Source of the DNA: CALMFG01 sp963674805
Lineage (GTDB): Bacteria > Bacillota > Clostridia > Christensenellales > CALMFG01
Length of the DNA: 64,000 nt
Direction: 5' to 3'
Assembly (NCBI GenBank): GCA_963674805.2
Contig: CAXXNY010000026.1
Coordinates: 248,001-312,000 of the forward strand
A program made the position numbers and the translations under genes. Positions 7,714 to 16,789 of the stretch are shown here, in pieces. Every line of letters begins with the position of its first letter. The stretch's first letter is position 1. The notes under the pieces were generated by a model that was not told the origin of the DNA, searched no databases, and was given only the letters and a program-made list of their open reading frames with translations.

Positions 7714-8833
7714 ATGAGCGAAAATAATCAAAACAAGAATGCTTACCCCAGCCTGCGGTCACGGACCATAGGCAAACGGAGATATAAGTCCAATACCTTT
7801 AACCGGTATTCGCCCCGCGCCCGCATTATCCGCCTGTCGGTGGTGCTGGGTGTTATCTTTATTGCCTTCTTTATCATTCTCGGTTTTCTGGTCCTCCCGA
7901 AGATCGATTTTGCTAAGAAGAACGGCGTAGAGGTGGAAGCGCTGCCGACTCCGGAGCCGACCCCGAACCCATATACCAATCTTGTCATTCCGGATGATAT
8001 CGAGTTTATCGAAGAAATGCCTTCATGGGTCAAAACCGACGTATACAGCGAGCCGGTCATGATGCGTAAATCGCCCGCAGATAACGGCGAAGTCATCATG
8101 GAACTCGTGGATAAAGAAAAACGTCACGGTTTACGCGAAAAGCGGCGACTGGTACCTTGTGCAGTATAACAAAACCTATGGGTTTGTTAAAAAGAAATAC
8201 ACGTTCCAGGGGCCGATTCCGTCTCTGCCCCCTTGCATCAACGAGATTAAGGTTGCAGACCTGCTGTCAGGGGTTATCAAAGACACACACCTTGTCAATC
8301 TGCAGGAAGTCGTGCCCGGTATTATTGTGGATATGCCGCTTGCCAAGGACGAAAATTACGTCGGCACCCGTATGTATCCGGTCCAGATCGCGATGCTGCA
8401 AAACGGCACGGCAAACAAACTGCGGCGTGCGCAGGCACTGTTCGTCAAGGACGGCTATACTCTGGTGATTTGGGATGCCTACCGGCCGTATTCGACAACA
8501 GTGGAAATGTATGAACTATTCGGCGATGTCAGCCCGCTGATTGCGACAGCGGAAAGAGGGTCGCGCAACAACCGCGGCGCTTCTGTGGACATCACCATCG
8601 CGAAAAAAGACGGCACACCGGTTGAAATGCCGACAGAAAGCATCACGCTGGATGAAACGCTGGCCAGCAGAAGAAATAAAGAAATCAGCGAGGAAGCTGA
8701 AGAAAACCTGAATTATATGACGGTCATTATGCGTCAGGTCGGATTCAATCTGTCCATGGAAGAATGGTGGCATTTTGACGATGTTGATTGGGCGTTCTAC
8801 CCCGTAATGGATTATGACCTGTTTGATTTTTAA
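7714..8833 (+). pseudogene. VanX-like D-Ala-D-Ala dipeptidase family protein, frameshifted
   Basis: Two overlapping frames encode one protein. The first (7714-8169) gives a basic N-terminus, a membrane segment (about 43-65), a Pro/Thr linker and the start of an SH3 module; the second supplies VTVYAKSGDWYLVQYNKT, the rest of that module, and a peptidase M15D domain. Removing one A from the run at 8117-8121 joins them as DKENVTVYAKSGDW, so an indel or a base-calling error is the simplest explanation. In the peptidase part DAYRPY and EEWWHF are intact, but the zinc motif SxHxxGxxxD reads SRNNRGASVD, with Asn in place of the metal-binding His. Activity is therefore doubtful even if the frame is whole. 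If intact, it would be an envelope-anchored protein of about 372 residues. Confidence 0.75.
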
Positions 8834-8884
8834 AACGGCAATGATGCCGTATCATCGGATGCAATCATCCGAAAGGAATTGGAT

Positions 8885-9547
8885 TTGAGCGATCATCTCT
8901 GTACTGAAGAGCTGAAAGAATATTATCCCGCCGCGGTGTTTGGCAAAGACCGTATCGGCATTATGGGCGGCACCTTTGACCCCATACACTACGGTCACAT
9001 ACAGATGGGCATTGACGCGCATGACCAGTTTGCGCTTTCTAAAGTACTGTATATCCCCACCGGGCGTCCGCCGCATAAGGCAGGCCAATTCATTGCAAAA
9101 GACCAGCACCGGCTGGATATGCTTGATATTGCGCTGCCATACCCGTATATGCAGGTGTCTACGATGGAGATTGAGCGCAAGGGGACGACATACGCAGTCG
9201 ATACGCTGACCGCACTGAAAAATGTCTTTCAGGAGCATGAATTTTATTATATTATCGGTTCGGATACCCTGCTGACGCTGGACCAGTGGCGGCATATTGA
9301 TCAGGTATTGACCATGACCTGTTTCATCGTATTTTTAAGAAAGGGCGACCATATTGATGAAGTCAATCGTGTCATTGACTTTTATAACTCGCCATCCCGC
9401 CAGTGCGTAGTTTTGGCGGATACGCCCGGATTGCCGGTCTCTTCCACTGAGATCCGGTTTCGGATAATGAATGGTCTGGATGTAAGCGGTTTTTTACCGG
9501 ATGAAGTAATTGACTATATAAAGGAGAACAACGTTTATACAAAATGA
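8885..9547 (+). CDS. nadD: Nicotinate-nucleotide adenylyltransferase
   Basis: Makes nicotinate adenine dinucleotide from NaMN and ATP in NAD synthesis. The nucleotidyltransferase signature GGTFDPIHYGHI (HxGH motif) and the C-terminal SSTEIRFRI (the ISSTxIR motif) are both present, with FYYIIGSDTL between them. I chose the TTG at 8885 because AAGGA lies seven bases upstream; an in-frame TTG at 8879 is too close to that site. The family's core starts about 25 residues in, so the product of about 220 residues has a short N-terminal extension. Its stop overlaps the yqeK start (ATGA), as expected for the nadD-yqeK-rsfS group. Confidence 0.95.
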   Translation: MSDHLCTEELKEYYPAAVFGKDRIGIMGGTFDPIHYGHIQMGIDAHDQFALSKVLYIPTGRPPHKAGQFIAKDQHRLDMLDIALPYPYMQVSTMEIERKGTTYAVDTLTALKNVFQEHEFYYIIGSDTLLTLDQWRHIDQVLTMTCFIVFLRKGDHIDEVNRVIDFYNSPSRQCVVLADTPGLPVSSTEIRFRIMNGLDVSGFLPDEVIDYIKENNVYTK

Positions 9548-10128
9548 TGAACCGCGACGAACAACTGAAATTGTTGAAAAAATATATCAGCGGCAGCCGG
9601 CTGAAACACTCAATCAGCACCGAAAAAACTGCTGTAAAGCTTGCAAAATTATATAATGTAGACGTTAAAAAGGCGGCGTTGGCCGGTTTGATGCATGATA
9701 TCGCCAAAGACTTATCCAAATCAAAGCGTGATGCGTTAATTAAAAAGTATAAGATTGAGCTGGATGTGATTGAAGAAATCAATCCCGATATCATCCACGG
9801 CAAACTCGGCGCGCTGATTTTAAAAGAAAATGGTATAACCAACCAAAAGGTTTTGGATGCTGTTGAGCACCATACAATGGGTTCGGAAGGTATGTCCAAA
9901 CTTGAAAAAATCATTTATCTGGCGGATTTAATCGAACCTAAGCGTAATTTTAAAGGTGTTAAACGGCTGCGTTTTTATGCCTCAAAGGACCTTGATGTCG
10001 CACTGTTTGAATCAATGAAGTTCTCATTGCTGAATGTATTAAAGAAAGATAAGCCCATCCATCCTAAAACGCTGGATGCGTATAACAATCTGCTTGTGAA
10101 ACACTTTTATCATAAAAGCATTATATAA
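9544..10128 (+). CDS. yqeK: HD-domain diadenosine tetraphosphatase YqeK
   Basis: HD-superfamily hydrolase; characterised YqeK proteins cleave Ap4A symmetrically. The 194-residue product has a conserved H early (RLKHSISTEKTAVKLA), the HD pair in GLMHDIAKDL, and later HHTMGSEGMSKLEKIIYLADLIEP, which is the family signature. Its ATG overlaps the nadD stop (ATGA), so translation is likely coupled. It lies between nadD and rsfS, the usual position in Firmicutes. The name is by family; no activity can be read directly. Confidence 0.93.
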   Translation: MMNRDEQLKLLKKYISGSRLKHSISTEKTAVKLAKLYNVDVKKAALAGLMHDIAKDLSKSKRDALIKKYKIELDVIEEINPDIIHGKLGALILKENGITNQKVLDAVEHHTMGSEGMSKLEKIIYLADLIEPKRNFKGVKRLRFYASKDLDVALFESMKFSLLNVLKKDKPIHPKTLDAYNNLLVKHFYHKSII

Positions 10129-10162
10129 ACAGAATTAAACTGAAACCTGAAAGGATAACCGA

Positions 10163-10510
10163 ATGGATAAAGCCCCAAAAACAACCGCTCTGGAGATTGG
10201 AGAAATATTAAAGGCTAAAGGCGCATCAGATATCCAATTAATTGATGTGCGCCACCATACCATCATCACGGATTATTTCCTGATCGCCACCGGAAAAAAC
10301 GTTCCGAACGTTAAGGCGCTGGTCGAAGATGTTAAAGATAAAATGGGTAAAACCGGCAGGTTCCCGATACGGACGGAAGGCGTCCGAGAAGCCCGATGGG
10401 TCGTCATGGACTATTCGGACGTGCTGGTGCATATCTTTCATAAAGACGAACGCGAGTTTTACCGACTTGAGCGCCTGTGGGTAGACGGTGACAATGTAAC
10501 TGAACTTTAA
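10163..10510 (+). CDS. rsfS: Ribosomal silencing factor RsfS
   Basis: Binds uL14 on the large subunit and blocks subunit joining when nutrients are low. The 115-residue protein has the characteristic IQLIDVRHHTIITDYFLIATG and EGVREARWVVMDYSDVLVHIFHKDEREFY regions that define the Iojap/RsfS family. AAAGGA precedes the ATG. It is the third gene of nadD-yqeK-rsfS and is followed within 20 bases by a terminator, so it closes the operon. Confidence 0.96.
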   Translation: MDKAPKTTALEIGEILKAKGASDIQLIDVRHHTIITDYFLIATGKNVPNVKALVEDVKDKMGKTGRFPIRTEGVREARWVVMDYSDVLVHIFHKDEREFYRLERLWVDGDNVTEL

Positions 10511-10526
10511 TGATTCAACGCATATG

Positions 10527-10555
10527 AAAACAGTCCGTTTTTACGGACTGTTTTC
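10527..10555 (+). terminator. Terminator after rsfS
   Basis: AAAACAGTCCGT and ACGGACTGTTTT form a perfect stem with a TTTT loop, followed by T and C bases. Confidence 0.9.
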
Positions 10556-10567
10556 GTTTGGTGGTGT

Positions 10568-11251
10568 TTATGATTTTTTCCCGCCGAATGCGCCGTCCTG
10601 CGCCCCGCCGATCCTTCCGGGCATTCTCCCGAGGCCGTCAAGGTTCTGCGGTGCATTGTAGTCTTCGGCGGATGTCATGGATGCAATGTCATCACGCTGG
10701 CGCTGCAGCCTTTCGGCCTCGCTGCCGCTTTGCGCGTTGTAAATCGCTTTGTCCAGTTCGGCCAGCATTGTATTCTTAAGAGCGTCAAAGTTGCCTTCCT
10801 GTTCAGCCAGCTGCCAGATGTTCATATCCTGTTCCTGCAGCGTTTCCCTGATGGTCAGCGTTTCCTGCTTGGTCAGCTCTGCGTACTGCTGGATGGCATT
10901 TGCCGATTCCGTTCTCACAGCATTCCTGTCTTTCAGGCTGTCGGCACGGCCATTCAGCCCGTTACTTCTGCCCTGGTTCAGCGCCTGCACCGGCGCTGCG
11001 GTGAAGTGCTGATACACCACATCATCGCCGGATGCTTCAAACTGTTCTTTCAGATCATTGTATGTTTGATCCGCTTCTTCCTGCGTTATGTCCCCGTTAT
11101 TGACCATTTCCTGGTTCAGCTTCGCCTGAAAATCCAGCCAGGCGCTTTCCAGATCACTGATGTTGGATGATGCCGCAAATGCAACCGTTCCGCCGGCAAG
11201 AACTGCGGCTGCACATCCCGCAACAATCAATGCCTTCAGATACCTTTTCAT
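10568..11251 (-). CDS. Secreted protein of unknown function
   Basis: I do not recognise the family. The 227-residue product has a signal peptide (MKRYLKALIVAGCAAAVLAG...AFA) and a mature part rich in Gln, Glu, Asp and Ala with little hydrophobic core beyond amphipathic helices such as FDALKNTMLAELDKAIY. It ends in a Gly/Pro/Lys-rich tail. The ATG at 11251 (MKRYLK) is preferred because AAAGGAG lies nine bases upstream; the ATG at 11257 is only three bases from it. It is convergent with rsfS and upstream of nothing related, so context gives no clue. Helical extracytoplasmic proteins of the DUF2680 kind look broadly similar, but I cannot assign it to that family. Confidence 0.7.
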   Translation of the reverse strand: MKRYLKALIVAGCAAAVLAGGTVAFAASSNISDLESAWLDFQAKLNQEMVNNGDITQEEADQTYNDLKEQFEASGDDVVYQHFTAAPVQALNQGRSNGLNGRADSLKDRNAVRTESANAIQQYAELTKQETLTIRETLQEQDMNIWQLAEQEGNFDALKNTMLAELDKAIYNAQSGSEAERLQRQRDDIASMTSAEDYNAPQNLDGLGRMPGRIGGAQDGAFGGKKS

Positions 11252-11337
11252 ATTCATTTGCTCCTTTTAATGGTTTATACCTTATTATGTTTCCGCCCTT
11301 TAACCGTCCGCCTACAGCTTTTTTAACTTTTTATGAA

Positions 11338-11367
11338 CAAAAAAAAAGCCCCGCTTAACGGAGCTTT
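11338..11367 (-). terminator. Terminator after argJ
   Basis: On the minus strand AAAGCTCCG pairs with CGGGGCTTT around TTAAG (one G-T pair), followed by at least seven T. Confidence 0.85.
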
Positions 11368-11380
11368 ACGTCATTCACTA

Positions 11381-12565
11381 TTATGTGCGGTATTCACCGT
11401 TGATTTTAACGTATTCATAGGTGAGGTCGCATGTCCACATGACACAGGTTTTCTCTCCATCCTTAAGGTCTATTGTATATGTAACCTCTTTTTGGTCCAG
11501 AGTTTTGAACGCCGCATCCTCGTCAAACGCAAGCCCGCCGCCGTCCTTGCATACCATTACGTCGCCGATAAAGATATCCACCAATTCCGGATTGAACTTT
11601 GCTCCGGAATAGCCCGCTGCTGTGAGCAGTCTGCCCCAGTTAGCGTCATTCCCGAAAGCCGCGGTTTTGCACAGCGGGGATTTCGCAATCGTCGATGCAA
11701 TCCGCTTTGCATCCTTTTTTGTCCGCGCATTTTTAACATCAATCGTCAAAAGTTTGGTTGCGCCTTCACCGTCCGCCGCCAGCATCTTGGCCAGTGTTTC
11801 ACACACCTGAGTCAATCCTTCGAAGAACAAATCATAGCTTTTTGTGTTTTTTGTAATCTCCGTACCCTGTATGTTGGACGATAATAATAACACCTTATCA
11901 CAAACGCTGGTGTCGCCGTCCACGGATATCCGGTTAAAAGACCTGTTAACCGCTGACTTCAGCGTTTTCTTCAGCGCCTTGGGCGCAAACACTGCGTCTG
12001 TTGTGATAACCGCTATCATGGTCGCCATGTTCGGGTGTATCATACCCGAACCTTTAGCCATTCCGCCGATTCGGATTTCCGTACCATCAATGTCAATGCT
12101 TACTTCCGCGGTTTTGGCATGTGTATCCGTGGTCATAATCGCCTGTGCCGCGTCCTCCCCGCTATCGGAAAGGGCCTCATATGCCGCACGGACACCGAAT
12201 TCGAATTTATCCATATCCATCGGAACGCCGATTACACCCGTTGATGCAGGCAATACATCCGCCGTATCAACACCGCATATCTCCGCAGTCAGTTCCGCCA
12301 TTTTAAGCGCATCGCTTCGCCCTCTGCTGGCGAGGCAAGCATTTGCGTTGCCTGAATTAATGACCACCGCCTGTGCATGCCCGTCCGCGAGGTGCATCAT
12401 ACTGCGTTCCAGTGAATGCCCTTTGACAATATTTTTTGTAAATACCCCTGCGGCCGTTGCGCGCTGTTCGCACAATAAAAGCGCTAAGTCTTTGTTCCCG
12501 TTTGATTTGATACCGCAGCTGACGCCAGCAGCTTTGAATCCTTTCGGATATGTGATGCCTTTCAT
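11381..12565 (-). CDS. argJ: Glutamate N-acetyltransferase / ornithine acetyltransferase
   Basis: ArgJ moves the acetyl group from N-acetylornithine to glutamate in the cyclic arginine pathway. The 394-residue protein has the autocleavage site MATMI (cut between Ala and Thr) after GGMAKGSGMIHPN, INSGNANAC near the N-terminus, SVDGDTSVCD, and the C-terminal ATAGYSGAKFN-type region (here LTAAGYSGAKF). The ATG at 12565 was chosen for AAGGGG at eight bases. No other arg gene is in the window, and the neighbours are a PHP phosphoesterase and an aminotransferase. Whether it also has acetylglutamate synthase activity cannot be told from sequence alone. Confidence 0.95.
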   Translation of the reverse strand: MKGITYPKGFKAAGVSCGIKSNGNKDLALLLCEQRATAAGVFTKNIVKGHSLERSMMHLADGHAQAVVINSGNANACLASRGRSDALKMAELTAEICGVDTADVLPASTGVIGVPMDMDKFEFGVRAAYEALSDSGEDAAQAIMTTDTHAKTAEVSIDIDGTEIRIGGMAKGSGMIHPNMATMIAVITTDAVFAPKALKKTLKSAVNRSFNRISVDGDTSVCDKVLLLSSNIQGTEITKNTKSYDLFFEGLTQVCETLAKMLAADGEGATKLLTIDVKNARTKKDAKRIASTIAKSPLCKTAAFGNDANWGRLLTAAGYSGAKFNPELVDIFIGDVMVCKDGGGLAFDEDAAFKTLDQKEVTYTIDLKDGEKTCVMWTCDLTYEYVKINGEYRT

Positions 12566-12582
12566 TGATGTTCCCCTTCTAT

Positions 12583-13419
12583 CTATCGTGCAAGTTGTTT
12601 TAAAAATATACTTAAGCAGAACTGATGGTAATCGGATGTACGTGTTTCGCACCCAATCGTTATCTCCGGCTTCAACGGCCCGTGATAGTCGCTTCCCGCT
12701 GTCACCAGCAATGCCTTTTTCTTCGCGATTTCTTCAAAATAGGCCGCGTTTTCATCCGAGTGGTCCGGGTGATATGCCTCAAGACCGTTTAGGCCGTACA
12801 TAATCAGCTCATCCAGCGTGTCCTCAAAATGATCATCCAGATTATACACCGGATGCGCCAGAATCGCCGCACCGCCCGCGGCATGGATAATATCAATCGC
12901 TTCCTGCTTGGGTGTTTTATACTGCCTGACCATTTCCTGCGGCAGTTTTCTCAGATACTTATCAAACGCTTCATCCGGCGAACCCACCGCGCCGATTTGT
13001 GTCAGCGCCTGTGCAATATGCGCCCGGCTCAGGATATTGCCGCCGGCCTGCGCTTCTACATCCGCCATCGTAATCTGAATGCCGGACTTTTGTATGATAT
13101 CAATATACGTACGCATCCGTGAAATCCGCGCTTGTACCAGTGCCCTTACCTTTTGGACCAGCAGATCATTATCCAAATCCGTAAAATAGCCGAGAATATG
13201 CATTTCTCCCGTATGCACCACACTAAACTCAATTCCGGGTATGATTTTAATATCGGCGTCTTCGGCTGTTTTTACGGCCTCTGGCAGCGATGCAATGGTA
13301 TCATGGTCCGTTACCGCCATTAAATCCAGTCCCGCCGTTTTCGCCCGGTTTACAACCGTCTCAACGCTGTCCGCCCCGTCAGAAGCAACTGTATGGATGT
13401 GCAAATCCGCTCTGATCAC
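12583..13419 (-). CDS. PHP-domain phosphoesterase (TrpH / YciV type)
   Basis: Metal-dependent phosphoesterase of the PHP family; relatives include RNase AM (YciV), which trims 5'-phosphorylated RNA and pAp. The 278-residue protein begins with the metal motif RADLHIHTVASDG, has VTDHDT and GIEFS, a central helical insertion, and later ILAHPV, GLEAYHPDH and TAGSDYHG. These are the four PHP motifs in order and the length matches TrpH-type proteins. It lies 18 bases upstream of argJ and just downstream of an aminotransferase, all on the minus strand. The substrate in this organism is not shown. Confidence 0.9.
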   Translation of the reverse strand: MIRADLHIHTVASDGADSVETVVNRAKTAGLDLMAVTDHDTIASLPEAVKTAEDADIKIIPGIEFSVVHTGEMHILGYFTDLDNDLLVQKVRALVQARISRMRTYIDIIQKSGIQITMADVEAQAGGNILSRAHIAQALTQIGAVGSPDEAFDKYLRKLPQEMVRQYKTPKQEAIDIIHAAGGAAILAHPVYNLDDHFEDTLDELIMYGLNGLEAYHPDHSDENAAYFEEIAKKKALLVTAGSDYHGPLKPEITIGCETRTSDYHQFCLSIFLKQLAR

Positions 13420-13428
13420 CGTACCTCC

Positions 13429-14598
13429 TCAGCCAATCAGCCCGCTCTTTTTAATCCGCTCCGCCGCTTCCCGAATCCGCTCTTCTGTCTCGACCAGCGC
13501 AATCCTGACGTGCCCTTCGCCCGTCGCCCCGAAGCTGATGCCCGGCGTGACCAATACCCCGGTTTTTTCAACCAGCATCATCGCAAAAGCAAAAGAATCC
13601 CGATAGCCGTCCGGCAGTTTTGCCCATACAAACATACTGCCTTCAGATTTCTTAATCGTCCAACCGATTTCGCCGAACGTGTCGATAATCACGTCACGCC
13701 GCTTCTGGTATGCATCACAAGTGGTTTTTACGCATCCCTGGTCCTGTGTCAGCGCCGCTACAGCGCCGATCTGTGCCGGCAAAAACAGCCCGTAATTGGT
13801 GTTGGATTTTAAGTTCTTTAGCGCCTCAATATACGCCGCATTCCCCATGCAGAACCCGACTCTGACGCCGGCCATTCCATAGGTCTTGGAAAGGGAGTTG
13901 AACTCCACTCCGGTTTCCTTTGCGCCTTCATAGGCCAGATAAGAACCGCATACCCTGCCGTCAAACGCAAGTTCGCTGTACGCGTTATCATGAAAGACCA
14001 GTATGTCGTATTTTTCCGCAAAACGAATCAGGTCCTGATAGAATCCTGCATCCGCAATCGCCGTGGTCGGGTTGTTGGGATACGAGGCTAAAATCACCTT
14101 TGCCCGCTTTGCAATATCCTCCGGTATCTCGGATAAATCCATCACATACCCGTTGGATTCCCTTTGGGGCAGATAATAAATATCCGCACCCGCAATCGCC
14201 GCGCCGATGGTATAAGCCGGATATGCCGGATCGGGCAGGATCACCACGTCTCCCTCGTCAATGATCGGCAGAAATGCCGATGTTAATGCCTCCTGCGTGC
14301 CGAATGCCGCCAGTACCTCGGCCTGCGGGTCAAGGGTCACGTCATAACGCTTTTTATACCAGTCCGCCGCCGCCTGCCGTAGTTCATCCATATCTTTGAT
14401 GGAATAAATATAGTTTTCCGGTTTTCCTGCGGCTTCGGATATCGCATCCATAACCGCCTTTGTCGGCGGAATATTGGGCGTGCCGACGCTGAGGTCGATC
14501 ACATCCGTACCTTTGCCGGTTAATTCATTTTTTTTTGCTAAAAGAATGGAGAAAACCCCCTCGCCCAGTTTCTCCATACGCTTTGCCGTTTTCATCAA
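13429..14598 (-). CDS. Class I/II PLP aminotransferase (LL-DAP / aspartate type)
   Basis: Fold-type I PLP enzyme of 389 residues. The Schiff-base lysine is in NSLSKTYGMAGVRVGF (about residue 233), with YPNNPT (residue about 170) for phosphate/PLP contacts, and VHVRIA-type GHVRIALVE near the C-terminus holding the substrate arginine. The family includes LL-diaminopimelate aminotransferases and aspartate/alanine aminotransferases; sequence alone does not tell which. A nine-A run lies in codons 26-28 of the coding strand, similar to the one in dnaX. No lysine-pathway gene is nearby. It sits at the head of a minus-strand group with PHP and argJ. Confidence 0.88.
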   Translation of the reverse strand: MMKTAKRMEKLGEGVFSILLAKKNELTGKGTDVIDLSVGTPNIPPTKAVMDAISEAAGKPENYIYSIKDMDELRQAAADWYKKRYDVTLDPQAEVLAAFGTQEALTSAFLPIIDEGDVVILPDPAYPAYTIGAAIAGADIYYLPQRESNGYVMDLSEIPEDIAKRAKVILASYPNNPTTAIADAGFYQDLIRFAEKYDILVFHDNAYSELAFDGRVCGSYLAYEGAKETGVEFNSLSKTYGMAGVRVGFCMGNAAYIEALKNLKSNTNYGLFLPAQIGAVAALTQDQGCVKTTCDAYQKRRDVIIDTFGEIGWTIKKSEGSMFVWAKLPDGYRDSFAFAMMLVEKTGVLVTPGISFGATGEGHVRIALVETEERIREAAERIKKSGLIG

Positions 14599-14642
14599 AA
14601 TACCTCAAAAAATCAAAAATAAGCTAAAAACCAGTATATCAT

Positions 14643-14674
14643 AAAAAAGGAGCGAAATCTAACATTCCGCTCCT
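14643..14674 (-). terminator. Terminator after ftsH
   Basis: AGGAGCGgAA and TTtCGCTCCT pair on the minus strand, followed by six T. It lies about 25 bases past the ftsH stop. Confidence 0.85.
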
Positions 14675-14698
14675 GATATCTAATTAAGTTTTAAGCGA

Positions 14699-16669
14699 TT
14701 ATTCCTGCGGTTGAACGCGGTCTACCGGCTTAATGGTTTCCGGTTCCGGCACTTCTTTTTCAACCTTCTGCTTCTTTTCGGGTTCCGGCTTTGACGCCGC
14801 GACTTTCATCGGGGGCAGTGCCTTGCCTTCAAATATAAGCGCAAACTCTTCCCTGTCTAGCTTTTCCCGTTCAATCAGCGCACGTGTAATGGTTTCGACT
14901 TTATCCTTATTGCTTGTTATGATTTCATGCGCCCGTTCATGCGCAGTCTTCAGTATTTTAGAAATCTCAACGTCCACTTTCGCAGCCAGGCTTTCGCTAT
15001 AGTTCTTGGTGTGTCCGTATTCCTTGCCGAGGAAAATCTCTTCGCCGCTGCCCAGGAATAAGGTGCCGATTTCTTCGCTCATCCCAAAGTTAATGACCAT
15101 TTTACGCGCAACCTCTGTTGCACGCTGGAGGTCGGATGTCGCGCCGGTCGAAATATCGCCGACCATGACTTCTTCGGCAACACGACCGCCGAGCATCATA
15201 GCGAGCTCATCAAGCAGTTTCCCTTTTGTGATATGCATCTTGTCATCTTCAGGCAAGGTCAGCGTATATCCGGCAGCCATACCGCGTGAGATGATGCTGA
15301 TCTCATGGACATCGTCACAGTTCGGCAGCACTCTCGCACAGATAGCATGACCGACTTCATGATAGGCCGTGATTTCCTGATCCCTTTCGGTGACCAAGCG
15401 GCTCTTTTTCTCCGGGCCAAGCATAACCTTCATGATCGCTTCCTGTATGGCCGCTGTCCCGATTTTCTTTTTATTTGCACGCGCCGACAGAATGGCAGCT
15501 TCGTTTAATATATTTTCGATATCCGCACCGGTGGAGCCCACAGTTGAGCGGGCCAGTGACTTAAAGTCCACTTCGTCTTCCATCGGTTTGTTTCTGGCAT
15601 GAACCTTGAATATCTCTTCCCTGCCTTTAACATCCGGCAGATTGACCACAACCTGACGATCAAACCGTCCGGGTCTTAACAGCGCCGGATCCAAAATATC
15701 GCGTCTGTTGGTTGCGGCAAGAATAATAATGCCTTCATTCACTTCAAAACCGTCCATCTCGGTCAGCAGCTGGTTAAGCGTCTGTTCGCGTTCATCATGC
15801 CCGCCGCCGAGACCTGCGCCCCTGTGGCGGCCGACCGCATCGATTTCGTCAATGAAAATGATACACGGCGAATTCTTCTTCGCGTTGCGGAACATATCCC
15901 TGACGCGGGATGCCCCGACACCGACAAACATTTCAACGAAATCCGAACCGCTGATGCTGAAAAACGGTACATCCGCTTCTCCGGCGACTGCCTTTGCAAG
16001 CAAGGTTTTTCCTGTCCCTGGAGGTCCTACCAGCAGCACGCCTTTCGGGATTCTCGCACCGATCTTAGTGAAGCGTTCCGGATTCTTGAGAAAATCAACG
16101 ATTTCTTCAAGTTCCTGTTTTTCTTCATCCGCTCCCGCAACATCATCAAAAGTCGTTCTGTTGCCGTTCCCGACATGCAGATGCGCCTGGCTCTTGCCGA
16201 ATGACATTGCCTTGGAATTGCTGTTCTGCGACTGGCGGAAAAAGAAGAATAAAAGCAGCATAAGAACAATCAGCGGAAGCCAGCCTCTTAAAAAGCTTAC
16301 CCAAATCGATTCGCCCGGCTCCTCTTCATATTCAACATTCACGATCTGATTGACCGTAGTGCCTTTCGCAATAGCTATATCTTTTAAATCACTGTTCAAC
16401 GTTTCCTGTGACGGGACTTTGGTCGTGATGTCAAAGCGCTCCGGGAAATCTGTCGAACTGATTTCCGATCCTGTTTTCAGCGCATACAATGTTGTCCCAA
16501 CAACCTTGATCTGACTGATACCGCCGTCCTCAACGCGTTGCGTGAATTCTGAATAAGCAACCTCTTCGTAATCGTTGCTTTCCTGAGGATTTATAAAACT
16601 CCATGCCATAATAAACAGCAAAACGAATGCTGCGATATAGACAAAAAATCCTCTACCAGATTTCTTCAA
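14699..16669 (-). CDS. ftsH: ATP-dependent zinc metalloprotease FtsH
   Basis: Membrane AAA+ protease that degrades misfolded and regulatory proteins. The 656 residues have two membrane segments (about 8-24 and 113-131) flanking an extracytoplasmic region, Walker A GPPGTGKTLLAKAV, Walker B IIFIDEID, the second region of homology ATNRRDILDPALLRPGRFDR, and the M41 zinc site HEVGHA with the third ligand later in the SGATSDLQRAT region. The C-terminal tail is Lys/Glu/Pro-rich. The start is TTG at 16669 with an AGGAGG ribosome site seven bases upstream. It follows tilS and hpt in the classical Firmicute order. Confidence 0.97.
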   Translation of the reverse strand: MKKSGRGFFVYIAAFVLLFIMAWSFINPQESNDYEEVAYSEFTQRVEDGGISQIKVVGTTLYALKTGSEISSTDFPERFDITTKVPSQETLNSDLKDIAIAKGTTVNQIVNVEYEEEPGESIWVSFLRGWLPLIVLMLLLFFFFRQSQNSNSKAMSFGKSQAHLHVGNGNRTTFDDVAGADEEKQELEEIVDFLKNPERFTKIGARIPKGVLLVGPPGTGKTLLAKAVAGEADVPFFSISGSDFVEMFVGVGASRVRDMFRNAKKNSPCIIFIDEIDAVGRHRGAGLGGGHDEREQTLNQLLTEMDGFEVNEGIIILAATNRRDILDPALLRPGRFDRQVVVNLPDVKGREEIFKVHARNKPMEDEVDFKSLARSTVGSTGADIENILNEAAILSARANKKKIGTAAIQEAIMKVMLGPEKKSRLVTERDQEITAYHEVGHAICARVLPNCDDVHEISIISRGMAAGYTLTLPEDDKMHITKGKLLDELAMMLGGRVAEEVMVGDISTGATSDLQRATEVARKMVINFGMSEEIGTLFLGSGEEIFLGKEYGHTKNYSESLAAKVDVEISKILKTAHERAHEIITSNKDKVETITRALIEREKLDREEFALIFEGKALPPMKVAASKPEPEKKQKVEKEVPEPETIKPVDRVQPQE

Positions 16670-16747
16670 TGTAATTCCTCCTGGTCCTGATTAAGATTCT
16701 AAACATACTACCACACATATCAGAGTTTTTCAATCGGATATGAATCT

Positions 16748-16775
16748 GTAAACATTAAATCCATATATTGTTTAC
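16748..16775. repeat. Inverted repeat GTAAACA...TGTTTAC
   Basis: GTAAACA (16748-16754) and TGTTTAC (16769-16775) flank a 14-base A/T-rich spacer in the gap between hpt and ftsH. There is no T-run typical of a terminator. It may be a protein-binding site upstream of ftsH, but no family is identifiable. Confidence 0.4.
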
Positions 16776-16789
16776 GCTTTATTCATTTC

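Noticed and set aside
8117..8123. Programmed -1 frameshift at AAAAAC in the VanX-like gene
   Set aside because: A -1 shift does not lead to the second frame; the required change is +1 or -2, which an indel explains better.
14529..14537. Slippage site in the aminotransferase A9 run
   Set aside because: Slippage there would end the protein near residue 30, which makes no known product; the run is probably neutral.
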